Positions 23,262-37,606 of a stretch of 64,000 nucleotides of DNA are shown one piece after another. Position 1 is the stretch's first letter, and each line of letters begins with the position of its first letter. Origin of the DNA: Steinernema hermaphroditum (Eukaryota > Nematoda > Chromadorea > Rhabditida > Steinernematidae). The notes beneath the pieces are model-generated. The model was not told the DNA's origin. It did not search any database and worked only from the letters and a program-made list of their open reading frames with translations. A program made the translations under genes and the position numbers. The stretch is from the NCBI GenBank assembly GCA_030435675.1, contig CM059625.1, positions 1,612,001 to 1,676,000 of the forward strand, read 5' to 3'.

Positions 23262-25386
23262 TTATAGGGGAGAGTTACGTCCGCAGAAGCGGAAACTCTG
23301 CGGAAGGTGAAGCTTCTTGGCCAACTCTTTGTATGTGGGAGTGTGAACAAAGCGGCTGAAGCAGTCTTTCTCCATCAAACGGTAGACATGAGTCTGCGCG
23401 CGGTCGTAGATGTCCTCGGGGAACGGCTCATGCGATCCCTCAACACGTTCGATGATCTCAGTGCGCGTATCGTGGTCGATGTTGATCGCGTGCGGCGAAT
23501 CGGCCGCGATGTACAGATCGTACATTTGACGCACTTGGCGTGCGAATTCGTTTCCGTTTACATTGCTGCTGCGCAACTGCTGTACGGCCCACCTGCAATA
23601 GAGACGAGTGGTTTATATGAGTTCGGCGCTATTTTCAGCCCACTATCCCGCGGTTCTTCTAATTTTACCACGCACTTAGCGGCGCCAGGTTGACGTAGGA
23701 TTCCAGCTGTTATTTACAGGTGGAATTAACAAATGCAACCAAATGTTAGGATTTGTGGAGAACTATCTCTCTGCAGAAAAGTCAGTTCAGAAAGTAGAGG
23801 GCTCAGAATCCTCCTTTTCTTGGATATACAGTGCACGGTTCTTTAGTGAACCTCATTGGCAATATCAGCTCATTAACTCACCAGAACATGATGTTCTCAT
23901 CGCTGTACTCCGACTTTAAAAAGTCAGTAAAAGCCGAGCGGCCATCATCATTACGGATCATACTGTCGAACGCGTAAGTCCACTCATTTGGACTGAGGCG
24001 GTGTTGACATGTGGGCGAAGGCGATGATCCCTGGCTGCTTCCCGAAGGGATAGTCAGTTCGGCCGATCGGCGACGTCGCTCACCTAAAGATAATTCGTTT
24101 GTTAATAATGAATGACTTTAAGCAGTTCTTTAAACGAGTTATCAATGATCAGATGTTTGACACTAGCAATGTTATTACCCCAAAAGTTATTGTGTTTCCG
24201 TTAAGTGATCACTGCGTCATACTGTAATGAGATCATAAGGAAGTTAGTAAACGATTTAATTGTTCAACAAAGTGAGCTTGCCCTACAGCTTTGTGCCAGA
24301 CGGAAAGCAATCGTCTGTTATTGCAGAAAGATTGATTCGTGACGGAAAAGAAAAATGACGTATTGATTGGATCAGAAGTTTTGAGTGGTCCAGCAACTCC
24401 AGTGCCACAGTTGCTGGACCATTACCTTGTTTTCCTGTATTTTCTGTACTAAGTTAGGAAGGTTGCTGGTGTGAACAATATTAAAATGATGTCGAAATCG
24501 TAGGTAACCTACAATATATTACGATACTGAGCAAAATTCATTTTTTGAATCATGCGTACTGAGAAATTAGCTGGGCGGTAAGACTCAATCCTCACTATTC
24601 ACGTAGGTATAAATTTTAATAAACTCATAGTAAAACAGTCGGATACATTCGGGTTTTATGTTATCAACACAGGCTTCAACACCGCTCCAATATCATCAAT
24701 GCATTAGTGGATCACATTAAAAAGTTTTCGTCCAAAGTTTTTGTCCAAATTCAAAAACTGCATACCAGGCTCGGCAACAGGAACGTGAGAAACGCTCATG
24801 GCACTCTAGTCTCCGAATAGAAACCAATCGAGCGACCTACGGCTTCGCCTCAGCGATTAATGAAAATGAAACAAAGACCCTATGCCGTCAATTCTTTTCG
24901 CGTCCGTCGCTCACCCACATCAAGCGAACACCCCCGGATTTAATCGGCAAGGCTTCTTCCCGCTCTACGCCTTCACCAAAACCGCCACAAGCACTTCTTA
25001 ATTAACTTGTAGGACCACGTTTAAAACGATTTTTCTAATTAGCTGTTCGTCTTCTCCACTTTTTTGTTTTAAGAAGCATGTAATTGAGAAAGACGATTGT
25101 AGAAGGAGGTAAACCACGCACGATAAGCGCACGACGAGATGATCGTTCTGGCGAGGTCACGGAACTCTCGGCACTTAAGGACGAAGTTTTCGACGGCCCG
25201 TGGACCTCCAGGCCCGCCGGGCATGCCAGCGGCCGCCATGGCAGCGCTCGTGGTCAGCGAAGCCGGTGCCGGAGCGCTGATGGAGCGCGGAAGTCTGGCG
25301 TGTGGTCCATGTGAATGGAGCTGGTGGTGCGGATGGGGCTGCAGCATGTAGGTCTTTCGGCTGTCCATCATTTTCTGGCTTTTCAT
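23262..25386 (-). CDS. RGS-domain protein (regulator of G-protein signalling)
   Basis: Three minus-strand exons (25386-25122, 24083-23882, 23592-23262) join in phase to 265 residues. RGS domains accelerate GTP hydrolysis by G-alpha subunits at the plasma membrane. The domain runs from about residue 123 (NEWTYAFDSMI) through FTDFLKSEYSDENIMFW to the C-terminal helices (YDRAQTHVYRLMEKDCFSRF), all standard RGS landmarks. The N-terminal 120 residues are low-complexity, rich in His, Pro, Ala and Gly, with a Cys and an Arg run (SSCAYRERRRR) at the first splice junction. No DEP, GGL or PDZ domain is seen, so it is a small RGS type. The start at 25386 is chosen because TTACAG ends 13 bases upstream; an earlier in-frame ATG at 25434 is possible. 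Intron 1 is about 1 kb. The exact paralogue is not assigned. Confidence 0.85.
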
Positions 25387-28300
25387 TACAATGTTATTCT
25401 GTAATATTCGCTCCTTGAACGCGATGGAACACATAGTTCGTACAACGCGACAGTGTACGGAAAAACTATGCACTGGAGTATATATTAAGTGTTCGAGGCA
25501 TTGAAAACAGCATGGTGTACAAAAAAGCGATATACCTAGCTACAGTAGGAAGGTCTCGAAGGCTCTAAACTCCTTGCTTAAAGTGGACGTACTAGGGGCG
25601 CTATCGCACCGCGCAGTTAACAGGGTGCGAAAAGTGAAGGTTTCCATTCTAATCTCAACCCATCTCTCATCTGCATTTGTTCTTATTATCTGTAATCCAG
25701 ACTCATTGAGTGTGGCAAAACAGAAAATAAACGCTTGAAAACACGAAATGCACTTAAAGGGGTGACGCGAAACGCAATTCTCAAGCACGTTGCACTTGAA
25801 CGAGCCGTTGTCGCCAACAGAAGCCGTCAAGAATTCGGTTCGAGTGTGTTTCATTAGTTGCGTGTAAGGAGTAAATAGCACAATCCATCGCAATGAGTCA
25901 TGTTGATGAAAAAATGGGCGAAATTTTGACGCACGTAAGGCCCTGTGGCGATGTTTGTTTTCGCTTTACGTTCGTTGTGCGCTGACCGTAACGCGAAATT
26001 TGTTTGCGTTGAAACACGGCCATGTAAATATTGGCAGCGTTATTTTGGTGTTGATTTAGGCGGGAAGCGCGTAGGTTATGTGCTGGTCGATGATGTGACG
26101 ACAGCACAAGGCGTTAGGGATTTCGGATATCAAGGAGTTCCGGCGTGATTTGCGGGGATTCTGAAGTTTTCTGAGTTTGAGAGCACACTCCTTTACGCGA
26201 AGAAGCGTGATCAGGATAGCCATAAGTAGATCAGAAAGAAAGGAACGAGCACGCCTCGGAGCCTTGAACAGGTAAAGATTGGTTCTCAATTTAGGAGAGT
26301 CTGTGAATGACTAAGAACAATCTTAATATAACTAACTATTTTTTAGCTCTGTCACACGACAAAATATTTTCTATTTTGAGATCCTATAGTAAGCGAGAAT
26401 GACAAAAGTGCGTTCTACTAAATGCGAAAGCTGTTTGCTGATGACAGTGTAAATTTTTTGAGATCTAGGTAGTTTTAGCTATACGCGAGGATATGGGAAT
26501 GTGAATAGGGCTGCGATGAATTGTTATACATGCTTTTCACTGTCCTTTTCAAATACTATGCCACGCTGAATAGCAAAAAGAACGAGATGGTCTTCTGATA
26601 TGTATAATCCGCAAGAAAGCAAAGTATGGATGTCTTCTTTAAATTTTTTGCCAGGTTCCAATGGGACTCGGAATAGCTGAGCATGTAAACAACATATAAA
26701 TGAAGGAGAATGAAGGTTTCGCTTTCGCCATTCATCTTTGCCAAATGTCAGCGTTTTTACTGGGAGTTCAGGACGACAAGAAAAGGACACGAAGTATAAG
26801 GGCTATCACTGGAAAAAATGGTTCAAGAAAACTAAATTTCTTCACAGGTATTTGTCGATTTTCCACTCAAGAATTTCTTCACCATGGGCGTAAATCTTCA
26901 AATTTCAGCTTTGCCTAGCAGCGATCTGGTAGCAAGACACCACACGCGAAACTGCAAGTCACAAATCTTGCAAATCATATAAGTGCCATCTGGAAAATCT
27001 TCATCACAAAAACAAGCTTTTTGCAGCTTTCCGAAATTTGCGATGTTTGATCGTTTAAGCCTCTTCAATGGCGGGATTTTGCTTGCCTAAGCCCTAATCA
27101 CGGCACCACGTCAAGAAACAATGAGGACAGGTTTTTTTGCGTTGGCTGATGAGCAGCTTTGTGGCTGGTCCAGACGCGGAGAGAGGACATCCTGACAAGC
27201 TAAGCTGCTAAATCAGGAAAGATGCTCTCAGGATACCTGGCCACCGACCGCGTACTTCAGCAAATGTGAACCATAATGCGTTCGGCCTACTTAGGAGAAC
27301 GCGAAGCAGGTGCACAGTAAACCGACATTTTCCTAGGAGATACTGCGAAAAAACATCTGCTCAGCGGTGTAGCAAGCCGATCAGAAGGTGCAGCGCAACG
27401 GAAAGCCGAGGTTACGTGCCCGAGCGTTGGCACTAATTTTCAGAATCGGAATGAAGCGCGTGAAATTGAGTACGAAGAGGGGCGGGACCCGAGGGTAGCG
27501 GACAATCTCAAGGGGCGGCAGCGGAAGACGCCGCGCCGGCGATCTGTGACCTGATTATAATTGAGCGATGCAGCCGAGCTCCCGCGTTTGCAGCCAGTGG
27601 AGTCCAAAAAATTTGAGGGCATTCGAATCCGGAAATTTAGTTAGCTGCCACAAATTTCGCAGGCGAACAAGCCTGGAAACGGTTTATAGGACACAAAAAA
27701 GTTGAAAATTCGACAGCCGGTTCCGGAAGTAAATCAGGAAGTCAATTGGAATGGTAAAAATAGTTTTCTGACAAGAGCATCTGTAGGCAATAACTTTGGA
27801 TGATGAACCTGAACCTTCCGTGGCGTAAGTTATTTCCATTAACGATTAGATTCAATTCAACTACAGTCACAAATTTTCCGTGGAACCCAAAAAGGAAGGG
27901 AGAGCACAAAAACGCCAGCAACGCTGGTTGTGTTTTAATAAAGGAACTGGAAAGGTGTCTGCAGTCTAACTCCATATTTCACTGAACCAGCATAGTAAAA
28001 TATGCGTAGTTTAGAATAATGAGTGGACGATTCTGTCGCAGCGCATAACGTAATTGAAATTTCTGCTCTTGATCCAGCACTGGCAGCGCCAAAAGTTGAT
28101 TTGCGTCACTCCATTAGCGGACCAACCACAATTTTAATTCAATCAAAATCGAATCAGTGGAGAGCGATTTCATTGAAACATTCTACAGATTGAATGTATA
28201 TTCTCTCTCAATTCTATTATATCAATATACATGTATTTCAAGAATGACATCAGTGGAAATAGTGCGAAAAAGATCGAATAATGGTGATCAAAGCGTTTAA

Positions 28301-31300
28301 GCATCAAGTTATTTAGTAGTCACAAGAACTACTTAAACCTAATTTAGTTTTAATCGAATCAGCATAAGACCAACAAAACTATCGAATACGAGGCTTCTAA
28401 CCAAAATAGACACAAACGCTGACCACGTCAGTGCTGCTATCTCTGGCTGCAATCAGTATTTTCCGCTTTTGACAATTCTGAGATTAATGAACTCCCGCCC
28501 ACATAGATCGGATGTAGAGATAGTCTCTCTTTCGTGTTGTGGAAGTTGTGGTCCAACAACTTTTCGCGCAAGTCGAAGAAGACCTAGGTTTTTTGTTTCG
28601 CAGACTCTAATCCCGAAGCTAAGAATCATCGCCAACTGAAGATGCGATCTAATAAGAGTGAATCAGTCAATTGCCAATGTCGGAAAAGAACACCACTAGT
28701 GGGAGTAATCCCCACTGCATTGATAACACCACTTAAACGAACTTTTAAAGACCATGTTCTGCGTTTAGCTAACCAGCATCCGTTACAGCTTAAGGAGTCA
28801 ATGCCCTTTCGTTCGCGGATATTAGTGTTTCAAAAAAGGCTAGAAACCAAAAGTCATTACTAATTAGAAGTAACTTTATGGGCTTTTCCTAGCTTCAGCT
28901 TGCCTGTAGAGTCTGACTTCGACGATAATTGTTCTGATGTGTGATCGTTGCGGTGCAGAAGCTTCTTCTGCGATTTGCGCAAATCACAAGTCAGGAAGCA
29001 ATAAACCTGCAATGGCCCGGCCCGATGCAAATCGGAAACTTTAACGCCTCCGTGCTTTGGAGGCACTGAAATGGATGAAGGAAGGATCTCCCGGTGCTAC
29101 ACCGTCGGTATTCCGAATTTGGGTGCGTCACTCATACGGAAACTTGAACTAAAATGGACATAGTTGTGTAGCTGGCCAATAGGCACTGTACTTATTATTG
29201 TAGCTTTTTTGAAATCACGTTGAGTTAACAAATAACACTTCGGGGTTCTGTTTAAAGGGCCTGGGAATGAGAGTTGTGAGAAAATGCTTCGTATTGCCGG
29301 GAATCTAGACATTGTGACACTGAACAATAATAATCGATTCGGTCTGTATTTGAATCCATTTTGAGAAACCAGACTTCGCGGAACAGCAATTGTTTCTCAT
29401 CACAAGAATGTTCTTTATTTTCGCCGTAAAGGTTTCACTTTTTAATCGAAGAAACTGAGAAAAGTAACGGGCCTAAAGTTTAAGATCTTAGCTATTTTTC
29501 TACGAATGAGCCACAAGAAAAGTTCTAACCATCAGATCCACATGGGAGAGACAGAATAAAGCTCTCTTTCCAGGTATCACATTTACAATTTAGAAATGCC
29601 ATCTTAAATTGGCACCCCTGGGGATCAGATTCGGATTCCCGTGCTCAATAAGCTGGAACTAATCTTGCACGAACCGATTGTGAATTCCGAACATGGCAGA
29701 CGTTCCGCTGCAAAATTTGTGTAATCGCTGGAATTCTGGTGTTCAATTGGGCATGGAGAATGGAAATACTGTTGCCCTTACACACGTGTTACCCTTGCAG
29801 GTTAAGAATGGAGATTTGAACGCACACTGAAAAGCATTTCAAGTGGAAAATTGCAAAATCAAAGTTGTTTGTGTGCACTTCGGTGATATGCATATACAAG
29901 TTAAGGACACTGGTAAGCAGCTGAAAAACGACTACGGCATCGTCGTTTACGTGACCCACTTGCACCTGTAACACCTGTAATTAGGGAATTTTGGAGTCCT
30001 ACAAGTGCTTTCGTGTGACTGTTTCCGAATGCTGCAAACAGTCATGATGATTGCAGGATTTTAGAGGAAACATGTACACACATTTGTACAAATGTTTCTT
30101 AATAAAGCTATGTGGATTTTGCTACATTTTTACCTCATTCATTAAATGCTGTCACAAACAGAGAATCGTGGGAACTGTTGAGACAAATTCCGAAAATAAA
30201 CGGCTATATTGGGACAGAACAGTGCACAAACATAGAGGCAAATGCTAAATGGAAAAGTACATCTCAGTTCGTGGACCATTGGCAGTTCATCTCAGTTTCT
30301 GTTGCATGACTAAAGTGTATTTTGTTTACATACATTGTGGGTAACCTTCCATTGGCCTTTCCCTTGGTTTGAACTGAACATACTTGGATTACAAAGTATG
30401 TCTAACGTGACTTCCGTATCATCCAAGAATTAGGAATCGTCTGACGTTATTACCTAAAATTGCTCAAACGCGAAGGCACCACCAACGCTACATCCTAAAT
30501 AATTCATGGAGAAACGTTCAATTTTGTGCCAGTACGTTCGTCTTACGAAGTCCTCTTGAACAACGGATGTCACAAAAAGTGACCTTTTGGAGCTTCACGT
30601 GGTTATATAGATGTACCTGTGATTTGGCACGTTTTAGTGTATTGAATAACGCGCACCGTTTCACATCCTAAATTTGCGCGGGGCAGGTTAGGTTTGAGGA
30701 ATGGCACATATTTGGGTAATTTGTTGTTGGATTTCAAGCGTTGCCATTTCGACCGTGAGTCAAATAACGGTTTTGGAAAGCCCCTTCAAGAGGACGTTTC
30801 AGTCAACATCTATCTTCGTTCGAAAAACACGTGCCATTTGAACCAAGTGGTCGACCACGAACCAGGGATGAATTTCTAATGAAATATTTAAGTGGTCTTT
30901 TCTGTGTAGTTTGAACGCGTGCTCAAACTTATAGATGAACTTTTAAAGCAAAAATATGAAACTCAAATTTTCTCGAAATAGAAACAACAACTATATTAAT
31001 ATTGAATGCTATTCTTAGACCGCAAGACCTGAATATTACGGCCATCAAGAGACATTATTAGTTTTCCAAAAAAAGAACACTCGAACGCTGGTTCAGAAAC
31101 CACGTTGTTCGATCAAAGTGCTTTGTGACGTAGATGGATATAAGTTGAAAAATACAAACACTTCAGAAAAGCACTCTTGATTGAAGTACAAATTTCGGAG
31201 ATGATACAAAGCGCGCACGTCTACTCTACTTTTGCGCGCAATTCGGACAAACACTCCAGAACATGGAAAAAATTCGCGAAATTTAATACAATTTTATTGA

Positions 31301-34300
31301 TGTCATTTCTAGACTGGTGGATCCGGTCGACACGAACAAACGTCACTTGATTGTGTTTACGTCAAAGTTGTGTGCCATAAAGACTCTGCAGAACTTGCAA
31401 TAAACAAAACCATTATTCTGCAGAAGAAGACCCGATATCATATCTCAAGCCGCTTCAGTGAACTTTAGATCAAATAATGATAGCGGATGCGTTTTTTATC
31501 AAAAACTGAAGGCTGTTGAGAAGGTAATGCGATCATTTCAATGTTAAAAGTTCAGGTTTTATGTGGTTTCGAAAGAGGGATGCGCTTAAAATTGAGTTCA
31601 TGAGGTGGGATAAGGTTTTTAGTGATTAGGAAACATACCATTCCGAAAGACTTTTTTCAAGCTCAGCCTCTTTATGTTTTTGAGGACCATTGTCGATAGG
31701 AGCGAACGTTATGAACAGCGAATATTAACTGAATAATGTCTAACTGTCTTGAAACGATATCAATCCGACAATCTAGCATTTACCCAACAAAGGAATCGGT
31801 GAGTAAACCTAAAATTATAAGTCATCAACACCTCTTCAAGTGTTCTAATCGCTTGACAAAAGCGAAAAAACAAGTGCAAGATCGTCATCGGTAAAGCGAG
31901 GTAAAACCGAGCTACCAGTAGATAAAAAAGCGAAAAACATTTCACTCCAGGTCCGCTCGACTCCCGATCAACAAAACCATTTTCTTATCTAAACGAGTTC
32001 GTTTCTAACACCACCCACCGTTGATAACACCTGGTTGTTTGGGTGAGCACAATGAAAAACAGACACTTGATAAGACAGACGCAGTCTGTCTGCTGCGTCA
32101 TCAACCAGCCGAACGATGGCTGATTGACCATTGATGTTGTCCAGAAATGAGTGGTTGCCAAGGAGCAACGGAACAATGTTCACAGAAACCGCTGAATCGA
32201 TTGTAGGGATACTGTATACAAAAGCAGGTTGCGAGTTTCTAATGATTGCTGAAACGAAATGACCACCACTAAATTCTGATGATCTCTTCTGGCATTTGGT
32301 CTATCAGCCGGTGATAATTGGAAGCAAGGGCACCACTGAATGGATGGCTGAAACCGCTGTATTCCCCTTTAAATCAAGGTGAATTTTCGATCTGTCGCAA
32401 GCTCGTAACAATCATCATCTCATTACACAACAAAGCCTATTATTTAAAATTAGCATAAAAAGGTTGTAGTCAGACGCCATAAACAGTTGTACTGTCAGAA
32501 ATACGCAAAAAAGGCATGTCTATTATATGTGAAGCGACGGTAGTAAAGCATAGAATTTTAAAAACATTGATTGCTAAAAAATTCGAAAGTGATGCGAGCA
32601 GAAAGTGTGGAGCACTAGACAAATGGACAAGTCTTACTGGTACTCGGGTGCGTGATGTGGCCAAATCGTCGACGCTGTGCTACTCGTCCCCTCGAGGGCC
32701 TCATTCATTTGAATATTTCAGCATTGCGCGCCGACATGCCCAAAACAAAACCAAGTGCCGCGGCGTGCTGCTCTCGATGAGCAACGGCCTGGGGGGCGCA
32801 AAAAGGAGCGAAAGTCATCGCACCCCACTCAAAACGTCGTCATTGGCGTTGAGCACGGGATTATCGCGCGGCGCCACTTGTAAGTCGCTATAAATTGCCA
32901 AAGAAAGCAAAGAAAACGCTCGCTCTTTAGCATCTTTAACATACTGAGGCTTCCGCTAAACGATAGTGTAACTTCTTAAATGAGAACCGAAAGGCTCGTC
33001 GCCGTAAAGTAAAGATTACTTTCGGTACAGTTCAAAGATCACATGATTGGACAAATTTCTGCTAAGCAGGTGTGAGATGCTCATGGGTATCTCATTTGGT
33101 CTTTTACATGTATGATAATGTAGGCGATGAAAAATCGGTAGCCTTCTCAACCATTTTTGTTCTAAATTTTTGCAGAATGCCATAAAGGCATATCTGGTTC
33201 TGGTTGATTCGATATGTGTGGTTCTCATCCACGTTCAGGTAACACAATTGGCAGAAGTATAGCCAAACAAGGCTAGATCTCGTTCGAATAAAAACGGCGC
33301 GCAGAAGCGCCATGTTAATTGAGGGTCAACTGAAAGAACTGATGTCCTTTCGATCCTGGAAATCAAAAGTGCGACTGCGGTCCAGTCCAATTAATCCAAG
33401 ATAAGACCCTTTTTAATTGAAAGTGACCTGTGAATGCCTAAATATAAACGTCCACTCGATTTGAAGTAGTATGAAATGAGTCCTACAATGCACAACGAAA
33501 CCGCTTCTTTTTCCAACAGTAAGGAATCGATGCCATGCAAAAAAAGTTGCCTGGAGCCTAGGCCACAGCTTCTTAACTGTCCGAAGCCAATAGAGGCGCC
33601 TGGTGATATATTACCGTTCATGTTCCTTGTTTTGCTTTTCTCGTCTTTATGAAATTTACGACTTCCGCGTGTGAATTGCCTCTTCACAGAGTCCGACAAA
33701 TGGTATTCTTTTTTTGTTTCATCAACCGTTGCTTGTTTCGTTTCTATTTTGTACAAAGGGACCTACCTTTGTCAGAAAAGAACTTGGTCTCCGAAAGGGC
33801 GATCTTGATACGGGCCAACTTGAGTGAGTCCCGGATCTGCAGCCATTTCTTGCTGAAAGGAACACTACTGTCGCTCACAATTGTCAATCGCCTGATGTTG
33901 GCTGTCAATGACATAGACATTCTAATCGTCTTTACAGATGACAATTTTGGGATAGTGATAGTTTGCAAAAAGCTAAAGAAAACGATTGGAAAACCAGTTC
34001 AATTCAATCGAAAACTTCACTAGGAGCAATAGGTACAATTTCACTAACCGACTATGTTCCTTCTTCTGGGTCGCTGGACTCTTCGGGCATACAGGAGGAC
34101 CACCGTTCGGTCCGGAAATGGTTGGTAGCTTCGGTGATGGCGGCTGGAGAGTGACCGTTTTCATCATTAGCACTTAGGTCTGCAATGTGGTAGTTGATTA
34201 ACGATTGGGTTTTCATCAGATCAGTTGCAAAGAACTCGACAAGGACAGCGCAAAGCATTCAGGATTTTGAACTTATGGACGTGGTTTCTTTTTGTTGAAC

Positions 34301-36531
34301 AATAATAACTAAATATACACGAGACGAACATAACATAACAAAACCGAGTATGGAGACGGTCTTTTCGAATCTTTGGGAAATGTCATCAGTTCAGAAAACA
34401 GAAAATATGAGTCATATGTTAAATAAAGATCTTCTGAAATGCGTTTCATAACCTTTCTCAACTCCACTTTTCAATTCTAATTTTATTAAAACATCATGTG
34501 CTGCCACTGATTTTCAAGTCGTCATCAAGTCAAGTTTTCAAATTGTGATTTTCAAGGCAACTTTATTTGCAGAAAACTAACACTTTGTACTTCGTCATTG
34601 TCAAGATCACTACCTTAAAATAACTTTTCAGAAAAAAAAACATGAAGAAACACCGAAAATAACTTAGGTGTCAGCTGTTGTCGTTTTCAGTTAGACCTTT
34701 GTGATTTATTACGGAACATCAATGAACACGAGTTTATGAACTGAGGGCTGTGCATTGTCCAAAGACCAGCGTGAGGTTCTCAGCGGTGCTACACAATACT
34801 TATGTCACCTGACTATCAGAATTCATCCATTCTTGTACCGAAGACTTCTTCAATTGAATCGATGAGCATCTGCTTAATTGCCGTTTCCCGACAGCTAATA
34901 GGAATTCATCTAGTGGCGGATTGCAATTTACCATTTGCTTTGAAAACGAAATTTTATTTATTTGACTTTTCTTTCCATATAAAATGAGCTTTGTACTTTG
35001 GAAGGATATAAACAGTGGATACCTGGACGACAAGATCGGTTAAGTTCATTGTTACCCGCAGTGCATAGGATGCTGCGTTGAACGCTGTGACCCTTAGCCT
35101 GAAAAACTAAGCGGGTTTCGCAGAAAGACACTGATATTTTAAGAAAACTGAGTCGTTCTCAAAGCGTATTAACCCCTTTCAAAGATCAAGAATCCAGAAA
35201 TTAAGTATAAATGAAGTTTGATCATGAAATGGAAGGATCGCCGTATGTGCCTTATGATGTATTCTCAGAATTTCCATAATGCTCGATGTTTGGTCCAGTG
35301 CTTTAGTAACCAGGACGAAGTTTGTGGTGCTATATATACGCTACTGATGCAGACACAGCCCACAATATTGCATACCCTATAGCAACAGGAAGCGTTTTAA
35401 TGGCTTCCCCACGGCATCTGTACGTCTTCTTTGTTTTTAGACGTAATCAGATGTTCTGATTAATTAGAGAGCTTGCTTTTGCAAGAGACTTCTACAGATT
35501 TGATATGTTAGGATTGAGTACTAACCGTAGGTCATTAATGCGGATTGCGTGGATGGATGTTCAAGTCAATGAATATCAATTTTCTCATGACAAACTCCTC
35601 TAGGGTTGCTGCATCATACTGTATAATCATATTTTAACCACACCTCTAAGCGTTATCTCGCCAACTACACCAATAGTACCCAACAATTTGAAAAAGAACA
35701 TACATAATATTTAGAGGAACATAGTATAAGCGAATGACTGCATTCAGCTAACGATTCCACAAAGTAATCTGCAAATGGGCACAGAGAGTCGTAGAGCATG
35801 ATGCCAGAAAGAGGAGCAAAAAGCGGAAATGAAGCGGCTGAGCGTTTCACGGCTCCCGGAGGCAATAATCGAGAACGAGACGCGCAGATTCCAGCGCCAT
35901 TATAGTAATCAAATCCGAGCCGAGGCCGAAAGCACCTAAGCGAATTATTATCCGTAACACGCCTGATTTTAGCATCTTGACTGCAGTGAGAAAGTGATGC
36001 TGAACATGCGTCGCAGTGAACGGAGAGGACTCGTTGCAGGTGGTGGCAATTCGCTGAAGCGACCATAAGACACACGCGAAGTCCATCAAAAATTAATGGT
36101 GCTCCAATCAAACAACGTTCGGCGTCGCGATACGCCCTACTGATCCCATTGAGCAGCGCCGGAAGCGGAGGCCAAGAATGGTCTCCGATCCAGTCGGGAT
36201 TCGTGCGAAGTCGCAGAACTCAACGTGTGTTCGTGGCGACAACAAAAAGCCACGGCTTCTTCGGAGAGCAAAGTACGCCCCTTATGGGCGTTGATCATTA
36301 ATCCGTAGAATATGAATTTCTGACTAGGTGTAACTTGAATGCCCGGTGTGAATGAAAAGTGGTTTCAAGAATGAACCTTTGAACCAAAAAATGCATATGT
36401 CATGCACTCTCACATTTAGAAATAATGTAAGTTTGGGAATCAAATTTGCGCATGTGCATCTTAATAAAAATGCAGAAAACAACACAGGCGTAGAATGCAA
36501 ATAGAGCGGTGACAAAATATGATAATTTCAG
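25387..36531. other. AT-rich gene-poor region, left part
   Basis: About 11 kb with no exon I can support. Open frames here (for example minus 26524-26790, 28860-29066, 35665-36111; plus 32516-32893) lack recognisable domains and consistent splice sites, and several overlap open frames on the other strand. It could be intergenic, contain long introns, or hide small genes with short exons. The GC-rich patch at about 27360-27600 looks like old repeat sequence. Confidence 0.4.
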
Positions 36532-36722
36532 TCATTATAAGAAAACGTCAAAACAGATTTACCGTAATCATATGAAATGCAGACGTGAAGAGATACTGGA
36601 TGGTTCACCTCCAAGATTATCCAACAGCCCATCTCCTCAACAATCGGCAAAGAGTTTGAACACGTTTATGCATCGCGGAAATGAAAACAGACTTTTAAAT
36701 TTAAAGTGTAACGCCAATAACT
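36532..36722 (+). other. isolated exon-like block
   Basis: A 191-base open stretch starts right after AATTTCAG and ends right before GTAAGTAC, both strong splice signals. Read from the second base it is open throughout, with a coding-like Ser/Pro/Arg-rich segment (DGSPPRLSNSPSPQQ) and two cysteines (MKCRREE, LKCNANN). No family is recognised. No partner exon was established: acceptors near 36870 and 37010 keep the phase open only briefly. It may belong to a gene with long introns across this gene-poor stretch. Confidence 0.4.
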
Positions 36723-37059
36723 GTAAGTACCCCTTCGTCGCTCAGTTATTCATTTAGCTACTTTTAAAATCATTTGCGGCATAAATTTTTTATCCGGAAT
36801 TAATGCAAAATGAGATCTGATGAAAACGATAGCCTTCTATGAACTCACTGGTTATTTATTCCTAGACATCTGTAAATTTAATATTATTACCTGGAAGCAA
36901 GAATCCGCACGAAGAACAAGAAAAGATGGAGACAAACAAAAGAAAATGGGTTGAAGACATGTCTATGCTGTAAGAAGAATGCTACTTACAGACTGGATTG
37001 CCTTATGTAAAAGCATTATTACCGTTCCATAAATAAGCGTAACCACCACAACCACACTT

Positions 37060-37606
37060 ATTTGAAGGTCTTTACTTTACTTTACTTTACTTTATTTCAC
37101 GACTCAAAGGCATTATGCCTTGTGCGACACCGAAAAATAGACAACAGAGGATATCACTTTGCAGCAGGCTTCATCCCTGGCGTGGTGTAGACGTTAAACC
37201 GGTCGTAGACGGCGCACTTCACGGGGCATCTGGGAATCGGCGAAACTTCGGATTCGGTAGCGGAACATCTTCTTCGCGGGCGTTTGCGGCATAGCGGACG
37301 CTTCTGAGCTCGCATCTGCTTCGGAGAGAAGAGTCCGTGGTCCGGGAGTTACGTCTTCGATGGTGATGGCGTCCTCTGAGCGTCGGCGACCTTCGGGATG
37401 ACTTCTCACGCAGCCGGATTCCTGACGTCGGACATCATGTTGTCAGCGGTGGTGGGACTACGGCTTCCGGGTGTCCCAATTCCCTCTGGAAGCCGGAAAA
37501 CTCACAAGTGCCACAGGGTTTGCTGTCTGACCAAGCGGACACTCAGAGAGCGACCGGAGGGACCGACCGCTCGCCACCGCGATACGAGTGAGACCATTTG
37601 AAGGTC
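37060..37606 (-). mobile_element. retroposed GC-rich element with target-site duplication
   Basis: The 11-base sequence ATTTGAAGGTC flanks the insert on both sides (37060-37070 and 37596-37606). On the minus strand the 525-base insert ends in a run of four to five AAAGT units after GTGAAATAAAG, the simple tail expected of a non-LTR retroposon. It is far richer in G and C than its surroundings. Partly open frames (for example minus 37194-37409) and a short reading frame ending VYTTPGMKPAAK are visible, with frame breaks. It may be a 5'-truncated LINE copy or a SINE. No reverse-transcriptase motif is visible and no tRNA-like promoter was confirmed. Confidence 0.8.

Noticed and set aside
35665..36111. 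A 148-codon minus-strand open frame with many cysteines
   Set aside because: No signal peptide, cysteines irregular, no family resemblance, and a second frame overlaps it.
37571..37595. tRNA-like promoter at the head of the retroposed element
   Set aside because: The G/C-rich head loosely recalls an A box, but no matching B box was found, so a tRNA-derived SINE origin is not claimed.
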